Below are positions 32,601 to 36,510 of a stretch of 64,000 nt of DNA, in pieces; positions within the stretch are counted from its first letter, which is position 1; each line of letters opens with the position of its first letter. Source of the stretch: Strongylocentrotus droebachiensis (taxonomy: Eukaryota > Echinodermata > Echinoidea > Camarodonta > Strongylocentrotidae); contig JAVYIG010000408.1 in NCBI GenBank assembly GCA_035222895.1, forward strand, positions 310,001 through 374,000, in the 5' to 3' direction. Below the pieces are notes generated by a model. The model was not told the origin of the DNA, did not search any database, and was given only the letters and a program-made list of their open reading frames with translations. Made by a program: the position numbers and the translations under genes.

Positions 32601-35268
32601 GATTAGAAAATTCATAACTTTCTAATTATTGTCTAACTTTGTTCAAGCTTTCACCAGTCTGTTTCTCCTATGTTCTGCTTTCTTTTAGAGCAGTCTATTT
32701 ATTGATGGATTCTCCTTTAAATAATGGATATTTTGCACAAATTCTAGAGGCTCGAATGTATCAACTTCACATCATATTTTTCAAATTTGAAATATGATCT
32801 TTTAATGTGAATTGTACAGAAAAATCCTCTTTGTAAGAACAAAAAATGCAAGAGTTTAATCAGGTCTTGTGTGCATACATGTAGTAGTGTTGTCCTACTT
32901 TTCCATTTTATTTCCTTCTTTGACTTTTCTTGTTTTGCATTTAATCTCCTTTTTTTGCTTCCAAGTTCCACTTTCCACCTTCTGTTGTGTTCCTGATATT
33001 AAATAATGAGCTTACATTCATATTAGAATAACCCTGATCTCTGGCAAGAGATCGCAGTGGTCGGTTGGCCACAACACAATTACATGCAGAGTAAGCGAAA
33101 ATGCATGTTAGCATGTTGCCAATTTGATGCTGACTTTACGATAATAGCGATTAGTAATTTAGTTTAGAGTACTACTGCCGAGGTGCACACACGCAGTTCG
33201 CTGAATTTAGCGAACGCCCTGCATGCACGCACCTCTTTATATTATGGGTGCCAATTAACTTCCAAGGCTAGATCTAGACCTACTCATAGTAGAACTAAGT
33301 GAGATTAGATCATAGTAGGTGATATCAATATCATATTTCATATTATCATTTTGCCCTTAAATTTTAAAGCTAATATAATCAAATCAAATCAAGACAATGA
33401 ATAGACGTCTAGAAAAAATAATTCAAATTTCATTTTGGCTTTGTCTCGACTTTCCTCAATCGTAGTCTAATCAATAATTTCATTATAATTTCAAGACAAA
33501 AATACAAGGTGCATGACTTGACATTTTCGTTTTTTATAAATGTTTGGTGTTATTTGATGAGAGGTGACAATCTTTAAACTTGAAGTGATTGAGTCACATG
33601 ATGAAGTTAGATAGATCTAACAGTTAGGCAAATTACCACAGGACTGGTTGATTGCTAATATTGTACCTGTTTATAAAAAGGGAAATAAATGCAAACCAGA
33701 GAATTACAGACCTATATCTCTAACATGTGTCACATCTAAACTGATGGAACATGTGATCTTTCACTCCATTATGGAACATCTGGATGAAAATGATATACTT
33801 GTGAAGTATCAACATGGTTTCCGCAAGAAGCATTCTACTGAATCCCAACTCATCACTACGGTGGAAGAACTATCCAGATCCTTAGATAACAACCATCAAA
33901 CAGATGTAATGATTTTGGACTTCTCCAAGGCCTTCGACAAGGTTGCTCATCAACGGCTTTTAAGTAAGCTGAAATACTACGGAATTCGTGATGTGACCCT
34001 AAGCTGGATATCGACTTGGTTAACTTCCAGGACTCAACGAGTGGTTGTTGATGGAGAGGCTTCAACGTCGGTTCATGTCACATCAGGAGTGCCTCAGGGC
34101 ACAGTTCTAGGTCCTCTTATGTTCCTCTTATTCATAAATGATATTGGTGCCGAGGTCGATTCTACCATCAAATTATTTGCGGACGATTGCCTCTTGATGC
34201 AGAGAATAGCATCTGTAGATGACACAGTAAAACTTCAATCAGATATGGACAGACTCTTGGAGTGGGCTAATCGTTGGCAAATGCAATTCAACGCCAAAAA
34301 ATGCTACTCAATGCGAATTCACAGAAAGAGGCATCCCATAATGCACACCTATACTATGAGGGGAGATGATCTTCTAGGTGTGGCCAGCAAAGCATATCTT
34401 GGAATCGAGCTACATGAGCGTCTAAGTTGGAAATCGCATGTAGATGCGGTTACAAACAAGGCCTCGAGGACCCTTGGATTCATTCGGAGGAATCTCGGAA
34501 GACAATGTCCAACAGAAGTGAAAAAACTGGCATACATCTCTCTCGTACGGTCCCAGCTAGAGTATGCTTCGGTAGTATGGGACCCCAATAAGCGGAATCA
34601 AATAGACCAACTCGAGAAGGTCCAAAGACGTGCACTTCGTTTCATTTGTGGAAACTACCAGCGTGATGCCAGTGTAACATCCATGCGAGAACAACTTAAT
34701 CTCCCAACACTTGAAGAAAGAAGAAAACGGGCACGTTTGTCAATGTTCTACAAGATAGCAAATAACAAAATTGCGATACCAATACCGGAGTACATCAAAC
34801 CGAGGCAGCGCACTACAAGGAGGAGTCAACAACAACGATATATGAGACTAGGCTCTTCAATGGACTCTTACAAATTTAGTTATTTCCCCAGGACACTTAA
34901 GGACTGGGACGAGCTACCTCAAATCATCGTTGAACTGCCCTCTTTGGAGCAGTTCAAGGTGGCTCTTGAAACAATTTAGTTCCCTTTTCAGGAACTGTAC
35001 CGCATAGAGCTGTATAATTATTATACAACTCTATGCTTTATCCTCATCTAGATGCTGAACAGGCGTTGATGAGTATCACCATAGAAGTAGAAGTAGATCT
35101 ACGTCGGAGATAAGACAATTCACATATGCAGGACAACTACAGAATTCCCTTTAGGTGGGACTGTAATAAACAAAATGAATGAAATCGACGCAATCTCACC
35201 TCATAACGGATGTATTGTTTCTGCCATTCCGGGGTAATATGAGCAGAGAGATGTTCCGAAAACCTCAT
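155..35268 (-). CDS. XPR1: XPR1/SLC53A1-like phosphate exporter, 5' part (nine coding exons, 3' end outside window)
   Basis: Spliced gene; joined exons give 1143 nt, 381 codons, without an internal stop. Known role of the family: plasma-membrane inorganic phosphate export, controlled by inositol pyrophosphates bound to the N-terminal SPX domain. Seen here: the start [15 protein letters not shown]; Tyr22 and Lys26, which match ligand-pocket residues known in SPX domains; the SPX lysine cluster [10 protein letters not shown] at about residues 162-171; the linker RVPPLGAK (about 225-232); and hydrophobic helices at about 239-258, 278-293, 322-340 and 350-365. [18 protein letters not shown] (291-308) and FLINPTRT are strongly XPR1-like. 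Human XPR1 has 696 residues, so the EXS domain is off the left edge. Intron phases in order are 0,1,1,0,0,0,1,0, then 0 at the exon 9 donor. All seen introns are GT-AG. Introns total about 34 kb and are full of mobile DNA. Animals and plants share this family, but the motifs fit the animal XPR1 branch rather than PHO1. Confidence 0.96.
480..560 (+). repeat. tRNA-like (SINE head or tRNA relic)
   Basis: Reads TTGGTAGtaaAAAGCGC, then TTGACTTGCAATGCAA, AGGTC and TTGGGTTCAATCC. This resembles the D arm, anticodon arm and T arm with an intact B-box-like GGTTCAATCC. The anticodon stem is badly paired and no acceptor stem closes, so this is a tRNA-derived relic, not a working tRNA. Confidence 0.45.
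1574..1615 (+). repeat. Left arm of 42-bp perfect inverted repeat
   Basis: Begins AGGCGCCTTGGATTAATTCG and ends CGCGGCTT. It is the exact reverse complement of 9831-9872. The two arms enclose 8.2 kb of intron 8. Confidence 0.9.
2335..2575. repeat. Pyrimidine tract, C-run and ATT microsatellite
   Basis: A C/T-rich stretch (2340-2400), a C-run around 2468-2486 and an ATT/ATC repeat (about 2509-2556). Short frames across it are low-complexity artefacts. Confidence 0.8.
4358..4460. repeat. Paired G13 / C19 runs (copy 1)
   Basis: Thirteen G at 4358-4370 and nineteen C at 4442-4460 are separated by a 71-nt spacer, so one strand can fold with a pure G:C stem. (GA)n precedes the G-run and AGCTC follows the C-run. 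Confidence 0.85.
5069..5164. repeat. Paired G12 / C18 runs (copy 2)
   Basis: G at 5069-5080 and C at 5147-5164 with a 66-nt spacer homologous to copy 1, again followed by AGCTC. Confidence 0.85.
6247..6527. mobile_element. MITE with ACATGTTTAGCGTCC inverted ends
   Basis: Left end ACATGTTTAGCGTCC (6247-6261) is exactly inverted at 6513-6527. The 281-bp body is AT- and homopolymer-rich and contains a short tandem of CGGCCATTTTGAG. No transposase. It interrupts the modular array. Confidence 0.7.
6728..7018 (-). mobile_element. hAT-like element carrying tandem satellite (short, diverged copy)
   Basis: In reverse orientation its end reads CAAGCGCGTAACCAGGATTT, matching the left end of the 52938-53755 element. 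The body has about three units with GAATTCAGATAAGGATTAAG and AGCTTCCGCGCTTCG, the same satellite. The other end looks shortened (CAGGAGG). Flanks ATAGAAAA and GTAGAAAG are a possible decayed 8-bp target duplication within module C. Confidence 0.65.
7099..7187. repeat. Paired G11 / C11 runs (copy 3)
   Basis: G at 7099-7109 and C at 7177-7187 with a 67-nt spacer homologous to the other copies, followed by AGCTC. Confidence 0.85.
7500..7660. repeat. GA- and CA-rich microsatellite
   Basis: GACAGA/GAGAGA units followed by (CA) at about 7598-7620 and GA again. Low complexity; frames across it are spurious. Confidence 0.8.
8281..8480. repeat. GA / TA / GA microsatellites then C34 run
   Basis: (GA)n with AAAG interruptions, (TA) at about 8329-8351, (GA) at about 8353-8390, the module A spacer, then 34 C at 8447-8480. 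The matching G-run is missing in this copy. Confidence 0.85.
8680..8935. repeat. Purine tract (GAA, GAC, GACA units)
   Basis: GAAGAAGA, AACAAGAAGA and GACAGACAG units on the plus strand. It precedes another module A spacer (8930-9005). Confidence 0.85.
9502..9640. mobile_element. Short MITE with GCAGGGaCCGCGGAgCG ends
   Basis: GCAGGGACCGCGGAGCG at the left and the reverse complement with two changes at the right (CGCTTCCGCGGCCCCTGC). It contains a G-run and an A-run. 139 bp, non-coding. Confidence 0.55.
9831..9872 (-). repeat. Right arm of 42-bp perfect inverted repeat
   Basis: Exact reverse complement of 1574-1615. The match stops sharply on both sides, and the inner flanks do not resemble each other. 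No convincing target duplication is visible outside. Confidence 0.9.
9986..10173 (-). CDS. XPR1: XPR1 coding exon 8 (second membrane helix and loop)
   Basis: 188 nt. It encodes [19 protein letters not shown], a helix, then [18 protein letters not shown] and [13 protein letters not shown]. The acceptor is GTCTTTCAG and the donor is GAG|GTAAAA, which joins in phase 0 to exon 9 (LLE|VALLF). Confidence 0.96.
10831..11347. mobile_element. Element with CAGGGTTCCCT ends, host of a nested MITE
   Basis: CAGGGTTCCCT at 10831 and AGGGAACCCTG ending at 11347 are exact inverted ends. The inner sequence has repeated GGACTTTCCA and TTCCATGA-type words. A second MITE (11027-11304) sits inside it, so this one is older. 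It lies in XPR1 intron 7; its last 21 bases end 20 nt before the exon 7 donor side. Confidence 0.6.
11027..11304. mobile_element. GTTTCAC-type MITE, copy 1 (nested)
   Basis: Left end GGGAGTGTTTCACAAAGACT is inverted at the right (AGTCTTTGTGAAACACCCCC). The arms extend about 75 bp through AACTATGGCAGGCCGTTCAT / ATGAACGGCCTGCC. 278 bp, no coding capacity. Confidence 0.85.
11368..11446 (-). CDS. XPR1: XPR1 coding exon 7 (first membrane helix)
   Basis: 79 nt encoding [20 protein letters not shown] then FVAAVA plus one base. WTTFRVGLF is family-typical and the rest is a transmembrane helix (about residues 239-258). The acceptor is TTCTCGCAG and the donor is GCTG|GTAAGT. Confidence 0.95.
11839..11919 (-). 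CDS. XPR1: XPR1 coding exon 6
   Basis: 81 nt, 27 codons, encoding an acidic/basic linker that ends [13 protein letters not shown]. The RVPPLGA motif marks the junction between the SPX domain and the membrane part in animal XPR1. The acceptor is TTCGCCAG and the donor is AAG|GTAAAG. Confidence 0.95.
12103..12362. mobile_element. GTTTCAC-type MITE, copy 2
   Basis: About 260 bp, clearly homologous to copy 1 over its whole length (GTTTCACAAAGACTAAGATT, GGTCACAAATCTACAGAATT), with the same orientation and inverted arms. In XPR1 intron 5. Confidence 0.85.
12360..12391. repeat. C-run
   Basis: C-rich run directly after MITE copy 2, ending at AGTTCATGGG. Confidence 0.7.
12725..12874 (-). CDS. XPR1: XPR1 coding exon 5 (SPX lysine cluster)
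   Basis: 150 nt, 50 codons, starting [18 protein letters not shown]. This carries the basic surface of the SPX domain that contacts inositol pyrophosphates in characterised members. It ends [12 protein letters not shown]. The acceptor is CGGTGCAG and the donor is GAG|GTACAA. Phase 0 on both sides. Confidence 0.96.
12940..13010 (-). repeat. Fragment of GTGAAACCTG dispersed repeat
   Basis: CAGTGAAACCTGCTGTAGCAACCATCTG and the following AGACCACCTGTCTGT-like words match the family at 13995-14181 and 25255-25320. Confidence 0.6.
13315..13462. mobile_element. GTTTCAC-type MITE, shorter relative
   Basis: Ends GGGCAGCGTTTCACAAA and TTTTGTGAAACGATGCCC are inverted. The middle (CACAAGTACAAG / CTTGTACTTAG) differs from copies 1 and 2. 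It ends 60 bp from XPR1 exon 4, in intron 4. Confidence 0.65.
13523..13764 (-). CDS. XPR1: XPR1 coding exon 4
   Basis: 242-nt exon encoding [20 protein letters not shown], then a basic, serine-rich variable stretch ([10 protein letters not shown]), then the conserved [20 protein letters not shown] (about residues 136-155). The acceptor is AATTTACAG and the donor is CAG|GTTAGA. An AG two bases further in could be used instead and would change only the first residue. Confidence 0.95.
13784..13816. repeat. (ATA)n microsatellite
   Basis: About eleven ATA/TAA units, 20 bp upstream of the exon 4 acceptor in XPR1 intron 3. Confidence 0.9.
13995..14181. mobile_element. MITE-like repeat with TACAGTCAAACCTG ends
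   Basis: TACAGTCAAACCTG at the left and CAGGTTTCACTATA at the right are near-inverted. The interior repeats GACCACCTGTCTATA. Relatives lie at 12940 and 25255. The TA-starting ends suggest a Tc1/mariner-type origin (inference). Confidence 0.6.
14182..18290. other. XPR1 intron 3, mostly unique AT-rich sequence
   Basis: Contains C-runs (17086-17097, 17216-17229), scattered TACATGTA words and the inverted pair at 15815-15909. No exon of XPR1 is missing here, because exons 3 and 4 join in phase. Confidence 0.6.
15815..15909. mobile_element. Small inverted-repeat element
   Basis: CTCAGTCACACCAAAAAGACC at the left and GGTTTGGTGGTGTAACTGAA at the right are inverted with a few mismatches. 95 bp. Confidence 0.4.
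18464..18728. repeat. Local direct duplication (58-bp arms)
   Basis: GTGACATTACACAAAATAAG ... AAATATATAAATAAATGT occurs at 18464-18521 and 18671-18728 with one clear difference. Between the copies is a GTACATGTACATG-rich stretch. Confidence 0.8.
18935..19240 (+). pseudogene. 3' end of a CR1/L2-like non-LTR retrotransposon
   Basis: From 18947 the frame [41 protein letters not shown]-stop is the typical C-terminus of L2/CR1-group ORF2 (LWNxLP ... FKxxLKxxL). It is followed by an AT-rich 3' region with TTTATTATTT repeats. Only the last 40 or so codons remain. Confidence 0.75.
19462..19640 (-). repeat. Dispersed SINE-like repeat family X, copy 1
   Basis: In reverse it reads GGCCAGGAGGGATTAGACC, GTCACTGACAGGTGG, TTATCTCAT, GATCATGTGGGACC, CTATATAGATGGCGCAAGTAG. 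The same order of words is found at 24487 and 58465. It has no obvious A-tail or tRNA head. Confidence 0.7.
19839..20060 (+). repeat. Dispersed AAAGGGAAATCCAACC repeat, copy 1
   Basis: AAAGGGAAATCCAACCCTTA, AAAATCAGAGAAGCAGAC, GGTATGGCCACTTCAAATTG and GTGTCAGACAACTTTCCC match the order of words at 62040-62275. Shorter relatives are near 18048, 32090 and, reversed, 32590-32725. Confidence 0.7.
20060..20215. repeat. Two-copy tandem repeat (about 85 bp)
   Basis: CACACAAAATCACTAAAATAT ... CTATGACTTGGGAGTGTCTTTTC occurs twice in direct order, ending about 80 bp before XPR1 exon 3. Confidence 0.75.
20298..20399 (-). CDS. XPR1: XPR1 coding exon 3
   Basis: 102-nt exon. It reads [20 protein letters not shown], then [13 protein letters not shown], the family-typical helix ending in KINTFxS. 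The acceptor is TTCTCTTAG and the donor is TCAG|GTGAGT. Phase 1 on both sides. Confidence 0.94.
20509..20722. mobile_element. CACTA-like foldback MITE
   Basis: Arms of about 95 nt: CACTATGAATATGACTGACA at the left and its near-exact inverse (TGTCAGTCATGTTCATAGTG) at the right, with a loop of only about 25 nt. The CACTA start and a possible 3-bp flank duplication (TCT on both sides) are the marks of the CACTA/EnSpm group. The paralogous copy at 22580 lacks it. Confidence 0.75.
20940..21120. repeat. GAT/GGT trinucleotide microsatellite (copy A)
   Basis: ATGATG and GGTGGTGGT units. All six frames give homopolymeric peptides; not coding. Confidence 0.9.
21150..22050 (-). other. Unique segment between the duplicated blocks
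   Basis: Lies between copies A and B and is less AT-rich than the surrounding intron. The minus strand has a 343-nt stretch of open sequence at 21149-21491 in two frames (one includes [20 protein letters not shown]). No motif is recognised and no clear splice pair links it to 22173. Confidence 0.25.
22055..22320 (-). promoter_or_regulatory. Possible minus-strand promoter and first exon inside intron 2
   Basis: Two CRE-like TACGTCAC sites (about 22282-22289 and 22298-22305) in a locally CpG-containing stretch lie upstream, on the minus strand, of an ATG whose frame starts [20 protein letters not shown] (ATG at 22173-22171). The frame then runs into a GAT-type repeat and stops. Other frames continue with plausible amino-acid mixes to about 21910. 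I recognise no protein. It could be a nested gene, a non-coding transcript, a decayed retrocopy or chance. Confidence 0.25.
22525..22990 (+). repeat. Segmental duplication, copy B (empty of the MITE)
   Basis: Same blocks and orientation as 20440-21140. At the place of the insertion it reads TTTTGAAATCCTGTACAAAC without interruption. The GAT/GGT microsatellite differs in length. Confidence 0.8.
22835..22960. repeat. GAT/GGT trinucleotide microsatellite (copy B)
   Basis: Same context as copy A, with ATGATG and GGTAGTGGT units of other lengths. Confidence 0.9.
24039..24090 (-). CDS. XPR1: XPR1 coding exon 2
   Basis: 52-nt exon encoding [17 protein letters not shown] plus one base. The acceptor is CCAAACAG and the donor is GACG|GTAAGT. 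It contains Lys26 of the SPX ligand pocket (ELK). It joins exon 3 in phase 1. The exon is too short to stand out as an open frame and was placed by homology and splice sites. Confidence 0.93.
24180..24380. repeat. TTTA-rich microsatellite
   Basis: Irregular (TTTA)n in XPR1 intron 1, about 90 bp upstream of the exon 2 acceptor on the minus strand. Confidence 0.8.
24487..24680 (+). repeat. Dispersed SINE-like repeat family X, copy 2
   Basis: ACTACTGGGCCAGAAGGGAT, GAGGTCACTGATAGGTGG, AAAAAGAGGATCACGGGGGA, then TTCTATATAGAGGGAGCAAG and TAGCTACAAG. Nearly identical to the 58465 copy over long blocks. Confidence 0.75.
25088..25133. repeat. (GA)n microsatellite
   Basis: About 22 GA units with one GTGA interruption. 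Confidence 0.95.
25255..25320 (-). repeat. Fragment of GTGAAACCTG dispersed repeat
   Basis: In reverse: CAGTGAAACCTGCTTTAGTG, ACC, CTCTTTGTAGAAGGACCACC. Same family as 13995-14181. Confidence 0.65.
26286..26500. mobile_element. MITE with CTGTTTTCACACTGG ends
   Basis: CTGTTTTCACACTGGCAAAA at the left and CAAAACCAGTGTGAAAAGAG at the right are inverted with small differences. The interior has repeated GGGGTTAAG / CTTAGCCCC words and a G-run, so it can fold further. 215 bp, non-coding. Confidence 0.75.
27040..28202. mobile_element. 1.16-kb element with GACCCCTGTTACACAT ends
   Basis: Ends GACCCCTGTTACACATACGT and ACGCATGTGTAACAGGGGTC are inverted over about 21 bp with one change. Just inside both ends are G/C-rich blocks (GGCCGGCC, CCTCCGGGGCC). 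The middle 730 bp is a minisatellite. No transposase frame. The outer flanks show no clear target duplication. Confidence 0.75.
27290..28020. repeat. Minisatellite of about 50-bp CTTTCTCTTTCTGTCTTTCC units
   Basis: Repeated TATGTTATTCTTTG, TTTTTATCATTCTATCAC, TTTCTCTTTCTGTCTTTCC. About fourteen units with two alternating variants (ATCATTCTATC and CTTCCTTCTATC). The long hydrophobic frames across it are repeat translations, not proteins. Confidence 0.9.
28316..28590. repeat. Imperfect tandem repeat (about 60-90 bp, four units)
   Basis: Units share ACCTTGAAATTAGTTG, CACAGAACA and CAGTTGTTGTAACTAC. Confidence 0.75.
29551..30235. mobile_element. hAT-type non-autonomous element with 8-bp target duplication
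   Basis: Ends TAGTGCTGTAAC and GTTACAGCACTA are exact inverted repeats. They are flanked by the direct 8-bp duplication ATTATAAT (29543-29550 and 30236-30243), the length made by hAT transposases. Just inside, both ends carry related CCGTTTAAC / CCGGACGG blocks. The interior holds an A38-TCG-T25 palindrome (29629-29694), a reverse-transcriptase fragment and more A-runs, suggesting a nested retroelement insertion. 685 bp. Confidence 0.85.
29738..29990 (-). pseudogene. Reverse-transcriptase fragment inside the hAT element
   Basis: The minus strand encodes [20 protein letters not shown] and DLTHSS, the palm motif GVPQGxxLGPxLFxxYxND of non-LTR reverse transcriptases. The next frame contains [15 protein letters not shown], so a frameshift separates the two. 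The catalytic DD motif is absent. A 5'- and 3'-truncated relic. Confidence 0.8.
30371..30820. repeat. Tandem repeat, 182-186-bp period, 2.4 units
   Basis: TTGTAGCT..AGTCTAA starts units at 30371, 30553 and 30739. Each contains ATCTTTGACAGAACT and CCAAAGAAATxTATTGACAG. Confidence 0.85.
31058..31124. repeat. Perfect-looking 67-nt hairpin
   Basis: GGTGACTCCAA..AGTAC..ATTTGCT pairs with AGCAAAT..GTACT..TTGGAGTCACC around GAGGGGTGCAGCCCCGA. Few mismatches. Probably one end or a hairpin of a mobile element. Confidence 0.75.
32085..32725. repeat. Relics of the AAAGGGAAATCC repeat family
   Basis: Forward relic at 32085-32205 (TTAGACAAGCAGAATGGCAA, AAAAAGAGAATTATGAAT). Reverse relic at 32575-32725 (TTCATAACTTTCTAATTATT, CAGTCTGTTTCTCC, GATGGATTCTCCTTTAA). 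Confidence 0.55.
33180..33235. repeat. 56-nt inverted repeat
   Basis: GAGGTGC...CAG.TTCGCT opposite AGCGAA...CTG...GCACCTC. In intron 1, 380 bp from the retrotransposon. Confidence 0.55.
33621..34979 (+). CDS. Reverse transcriptase (C-terminal part of ORF2, intact frame)
   Basis: Open frame with no natural start: homologous sequence already begins at [17 protein letters not shown]. Counting from the TTG at 33648 it has 443 codons. Motifs seen: ENYRPISLT (18-26), [14 protein letters not shown] (55-68), [12 protein letters not shown] with the first catalytic Asp (D91), [15 protein letters not shown] (146-160), and LFADDCLLM with the two catalytic Asp (D179, D180). Thumb-region features follow ([27 protein letters not shown]). 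The C-terminus ([12 protein letters not shown]...LEQFKVAL) is that of jockey/CR1-type enzymes. All palm motifs are intact and there is no frameshift, so the insertion is young or recently active. It cannot move by itself without its 5' half. Confidence 0.93.
   Translation, partial: QLGKLPQDWLIANIVPVYKKGNKCKPENYRPISLTCVTSKLMEHVIFHSIMEHLDENDILVKYQHGFRKKHSTESQLITTVEELSRSLDNNHQTDVMILDFSKAFDKVAHQRLLSKLKYYGIRDVTLSWISTWLTSRTQRVVVDGEASTSVHVTSGVPQGTVLGPLMFLLFINDIGAEVDSTIKLFADDCLLMQRIASVDDTVKLQSDMDRLLEWANRWQMQFNAKKCYSMRIHRKRHPIMHTYTMRGDDLLGVASKAYLGIELHERLSWKSHVDAVTNKASRTLGFIRRNLGRQCPTEVKKLAYISLVRSQLEYASVVWDPNKRNQIDQLEKVQRRALRFICGNYQRDASVTSMREQLNLPTLEERRKRARLSMFYKIANNKIAIPIPEYIKPRQRTTRRSQQQRYMRLGSSMDSYKFSYFPRTLKDWDELPQIIVELPSLEQFKVALETI
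35002..35036 (+). terminator. 3'-end hairpin of the retrotransposon
   Basis: GCATAGAGCTGTATAAT and ATTATACAACTCTATGC pair with one mismatch around a single T, starting 23 nt after the ORF stop. 3'-UTR stems serve as template recognition sites for some non-LTR reverse transcriptases; that role here is inferred. It is not a bacterial-type terminator. Confidence 0.65.
35200..35268 (-). CDS. XPR1: XPR1 coding exon 1 (start of SPX domain)
   Basis: Encodes [20 protein letters not shown] followed by RYE (23 codons), the first SPX helices. The donor is GAG|GTGAG and the phase is 0. The start is supported by an in-frame TAA four codons upstream (35278-35280), an A at position -3, and family-like length and sequence from the first residue. 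The next exon continues [10 protein letters not shown]. Confidence 0.95.
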
Positions 35269-35277
35269 CTTCACTTC

Positions 35278-35310
35278 TTAGGGGTACAAGAATACAGTGA
35301 GGCTATCCAT
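35278..35310 (-). promoter_or_regulatory. Candidate upstream ORF in the XPR1 leader
   Basis: A ten-residue ORF (ATG at 35308-35310, peptide MDSLTVFLYP) lies in the same frame as XPR1. Its TAA ends nine bases before the XPR1 ATG. If the leader includes it, it could reduce initiation at the main start. The transcription start is unknown; an AT-rich TATTTAT at about 35368-35374 is only a weak TATA candidate. Confidence 0.35.
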
Positions 35311-35373
35311 GAACAGAATATTGAAAATGACTTCCAAAACGAAAACGGTATTCGTCGCACTCGGAGATAAATA

Positions 35374-35559
35374 GTCAACTGAGCGCGCGATTCGATTAGT
35401 CTGCAAGCACAAACCCTGGTCAGTCGTAAAAGTGAGTCTGCACTATAAGACACAACCAGTAGGTAGCTGGGCTAGACTTTTCTCAAGGCACAATGATTTG
35501 TTGATAAAGTGTCAAATTAGGGTCTGTGCCTGCAGACTACGATTCGATCGCGAGCTGAC
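35374..35559. repeat. Inverted repeat immediately upstream of XPR1 exon 1
   Basis: Left arm GTCAACTGAGCGCGCGATTC ... TCTGCAAGCACAAACCCT (35374-35418) and right arm AGGGTCTGTGCCTGCAGACT ... CGCGAGCTGAC (35519-35559) are inverted with about 80 percent identity by eye. It sits where the XPR1 leader or core promoter must be, 105-290 bp upstream of the ATG. Confidence 0.65.
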
Positions 35560-36300
35560 ACATTCGATGTATGCTGGCGCGCATCAACGAACTCAAACCA
35601 ACTTGGATTTCGATGGCTGGCATGCAGCGTTTATCTGCACGCGCGGAAATAAGAATCCAGCTTTGGATCTTGGATTCTTTTCCTCCTAAATACTCCAAAG
35701 AAGAGTTTTGACTGGAGGTGGTGGAGGGTGGACGATTACATTTTAGAAAAAAGTTCTTTAGTAACTGCATTTTTAAATGAGAGCGGGGAGGTTTGGTCGA
35801 TGGTTGCTTGTTGTAGGTTGTTCCATGTAGGTTGTTCCATGTTTTGTTGTTATCGTAGATCTACTTCTATTCTAGCGAGCTCTTATTTTTAAGAATTCTG
35901 GTATTCATGAAATTATATTAAAATATAAAATTGTTACAAGTACCGGTACTTGTTCAACTTGCCAACCAATGAAGAGAAATTGATGAAATTATGATCAGAA
36001 AAATAATCAGAAATCTAAAAAAAAAAACGATAACTCTTCGGATGCAGGTTATTGATTTGAAATTAATCTGTAGTCTATACTTTATTGATTCAAAAGAAAC
36101 AAAAATAAAAAACAGCGGCCAGCAGCCATGTGGCTGAAACAATTGAACTTCCAAGAGTTAGAACATCAGATGAAATTTCAATGTATGAAAAATTGATTCC
36201 CTGAAGCTCAAATTCAAATATAGACATTCGTGTTCCCAACTTCTCCGGTAAAGCTAGGGTAATTTCCGCGCGACAAAGTCCGGCCCGAGAATTGTAAAAT
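35560..36300. other. Upstream flank of XPR1
   Basis: Probable promoter-proximal flank. Contains CGCGCATC and GCACGCGCGG (about 35578 and 35638), a tandem GTAGGTTGTTCCATG (about 35811-35841), and otherwise AT-rich sequence. No coding evidence. Confidence 0.4.
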
Positions 36301-36329
36301 AAGGGGGTGTATTTGACTTTGCACCCGGA

Positions 36330-36510
36330 GATTTCTTAAACGGGGGGGGGGGGGGGTTCTCTCTCTCTCGCTTTGGATTTCTGAGAAATTTAAAAGGGGT
36401 TATAAAATATCAAAAAGGTTTTTGTTTTCTCTCTCCCTCTCTCTCTCTTTGGACTCCTAAGAAATTCAAAAGAGAGTTTTTTAAAATATCTTGAATAAAT
36501 AGATAGGGGG
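36330..36510. repeat. G-run and two-copy CTCTCTC / GAAATT block
   Basis: G-run at about 36340-36355. A block of CTCTCTC, TTTGGA, GAAATT, AAAAG, TAAAATATC follows twice (about 36358 and 36430). Confidence 0.7.

Larger units (their letters stand above)
33620..35093 (+). mobile_element. 5'-truncated CR1/L2-group non-LTR retrotransposon
   Basis: Recognisable ORF2 sequence begins at about 33621 ([20 protein letters not shown]) right after stop codons, so the endonuclease and ORF1 are missing. It ends in a short 3' region with TAGAAGTAGAAGTAG. TAGATCTA occurs just before (33612-33619) and just after (35094-35101) and may be the target duplication. It lies antisense to XPR1 in intron 1, about 100 bp from exon 1. 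Subfamily (L2, Crack, Daphne, CR1) not determined. Confidence 0.85.
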
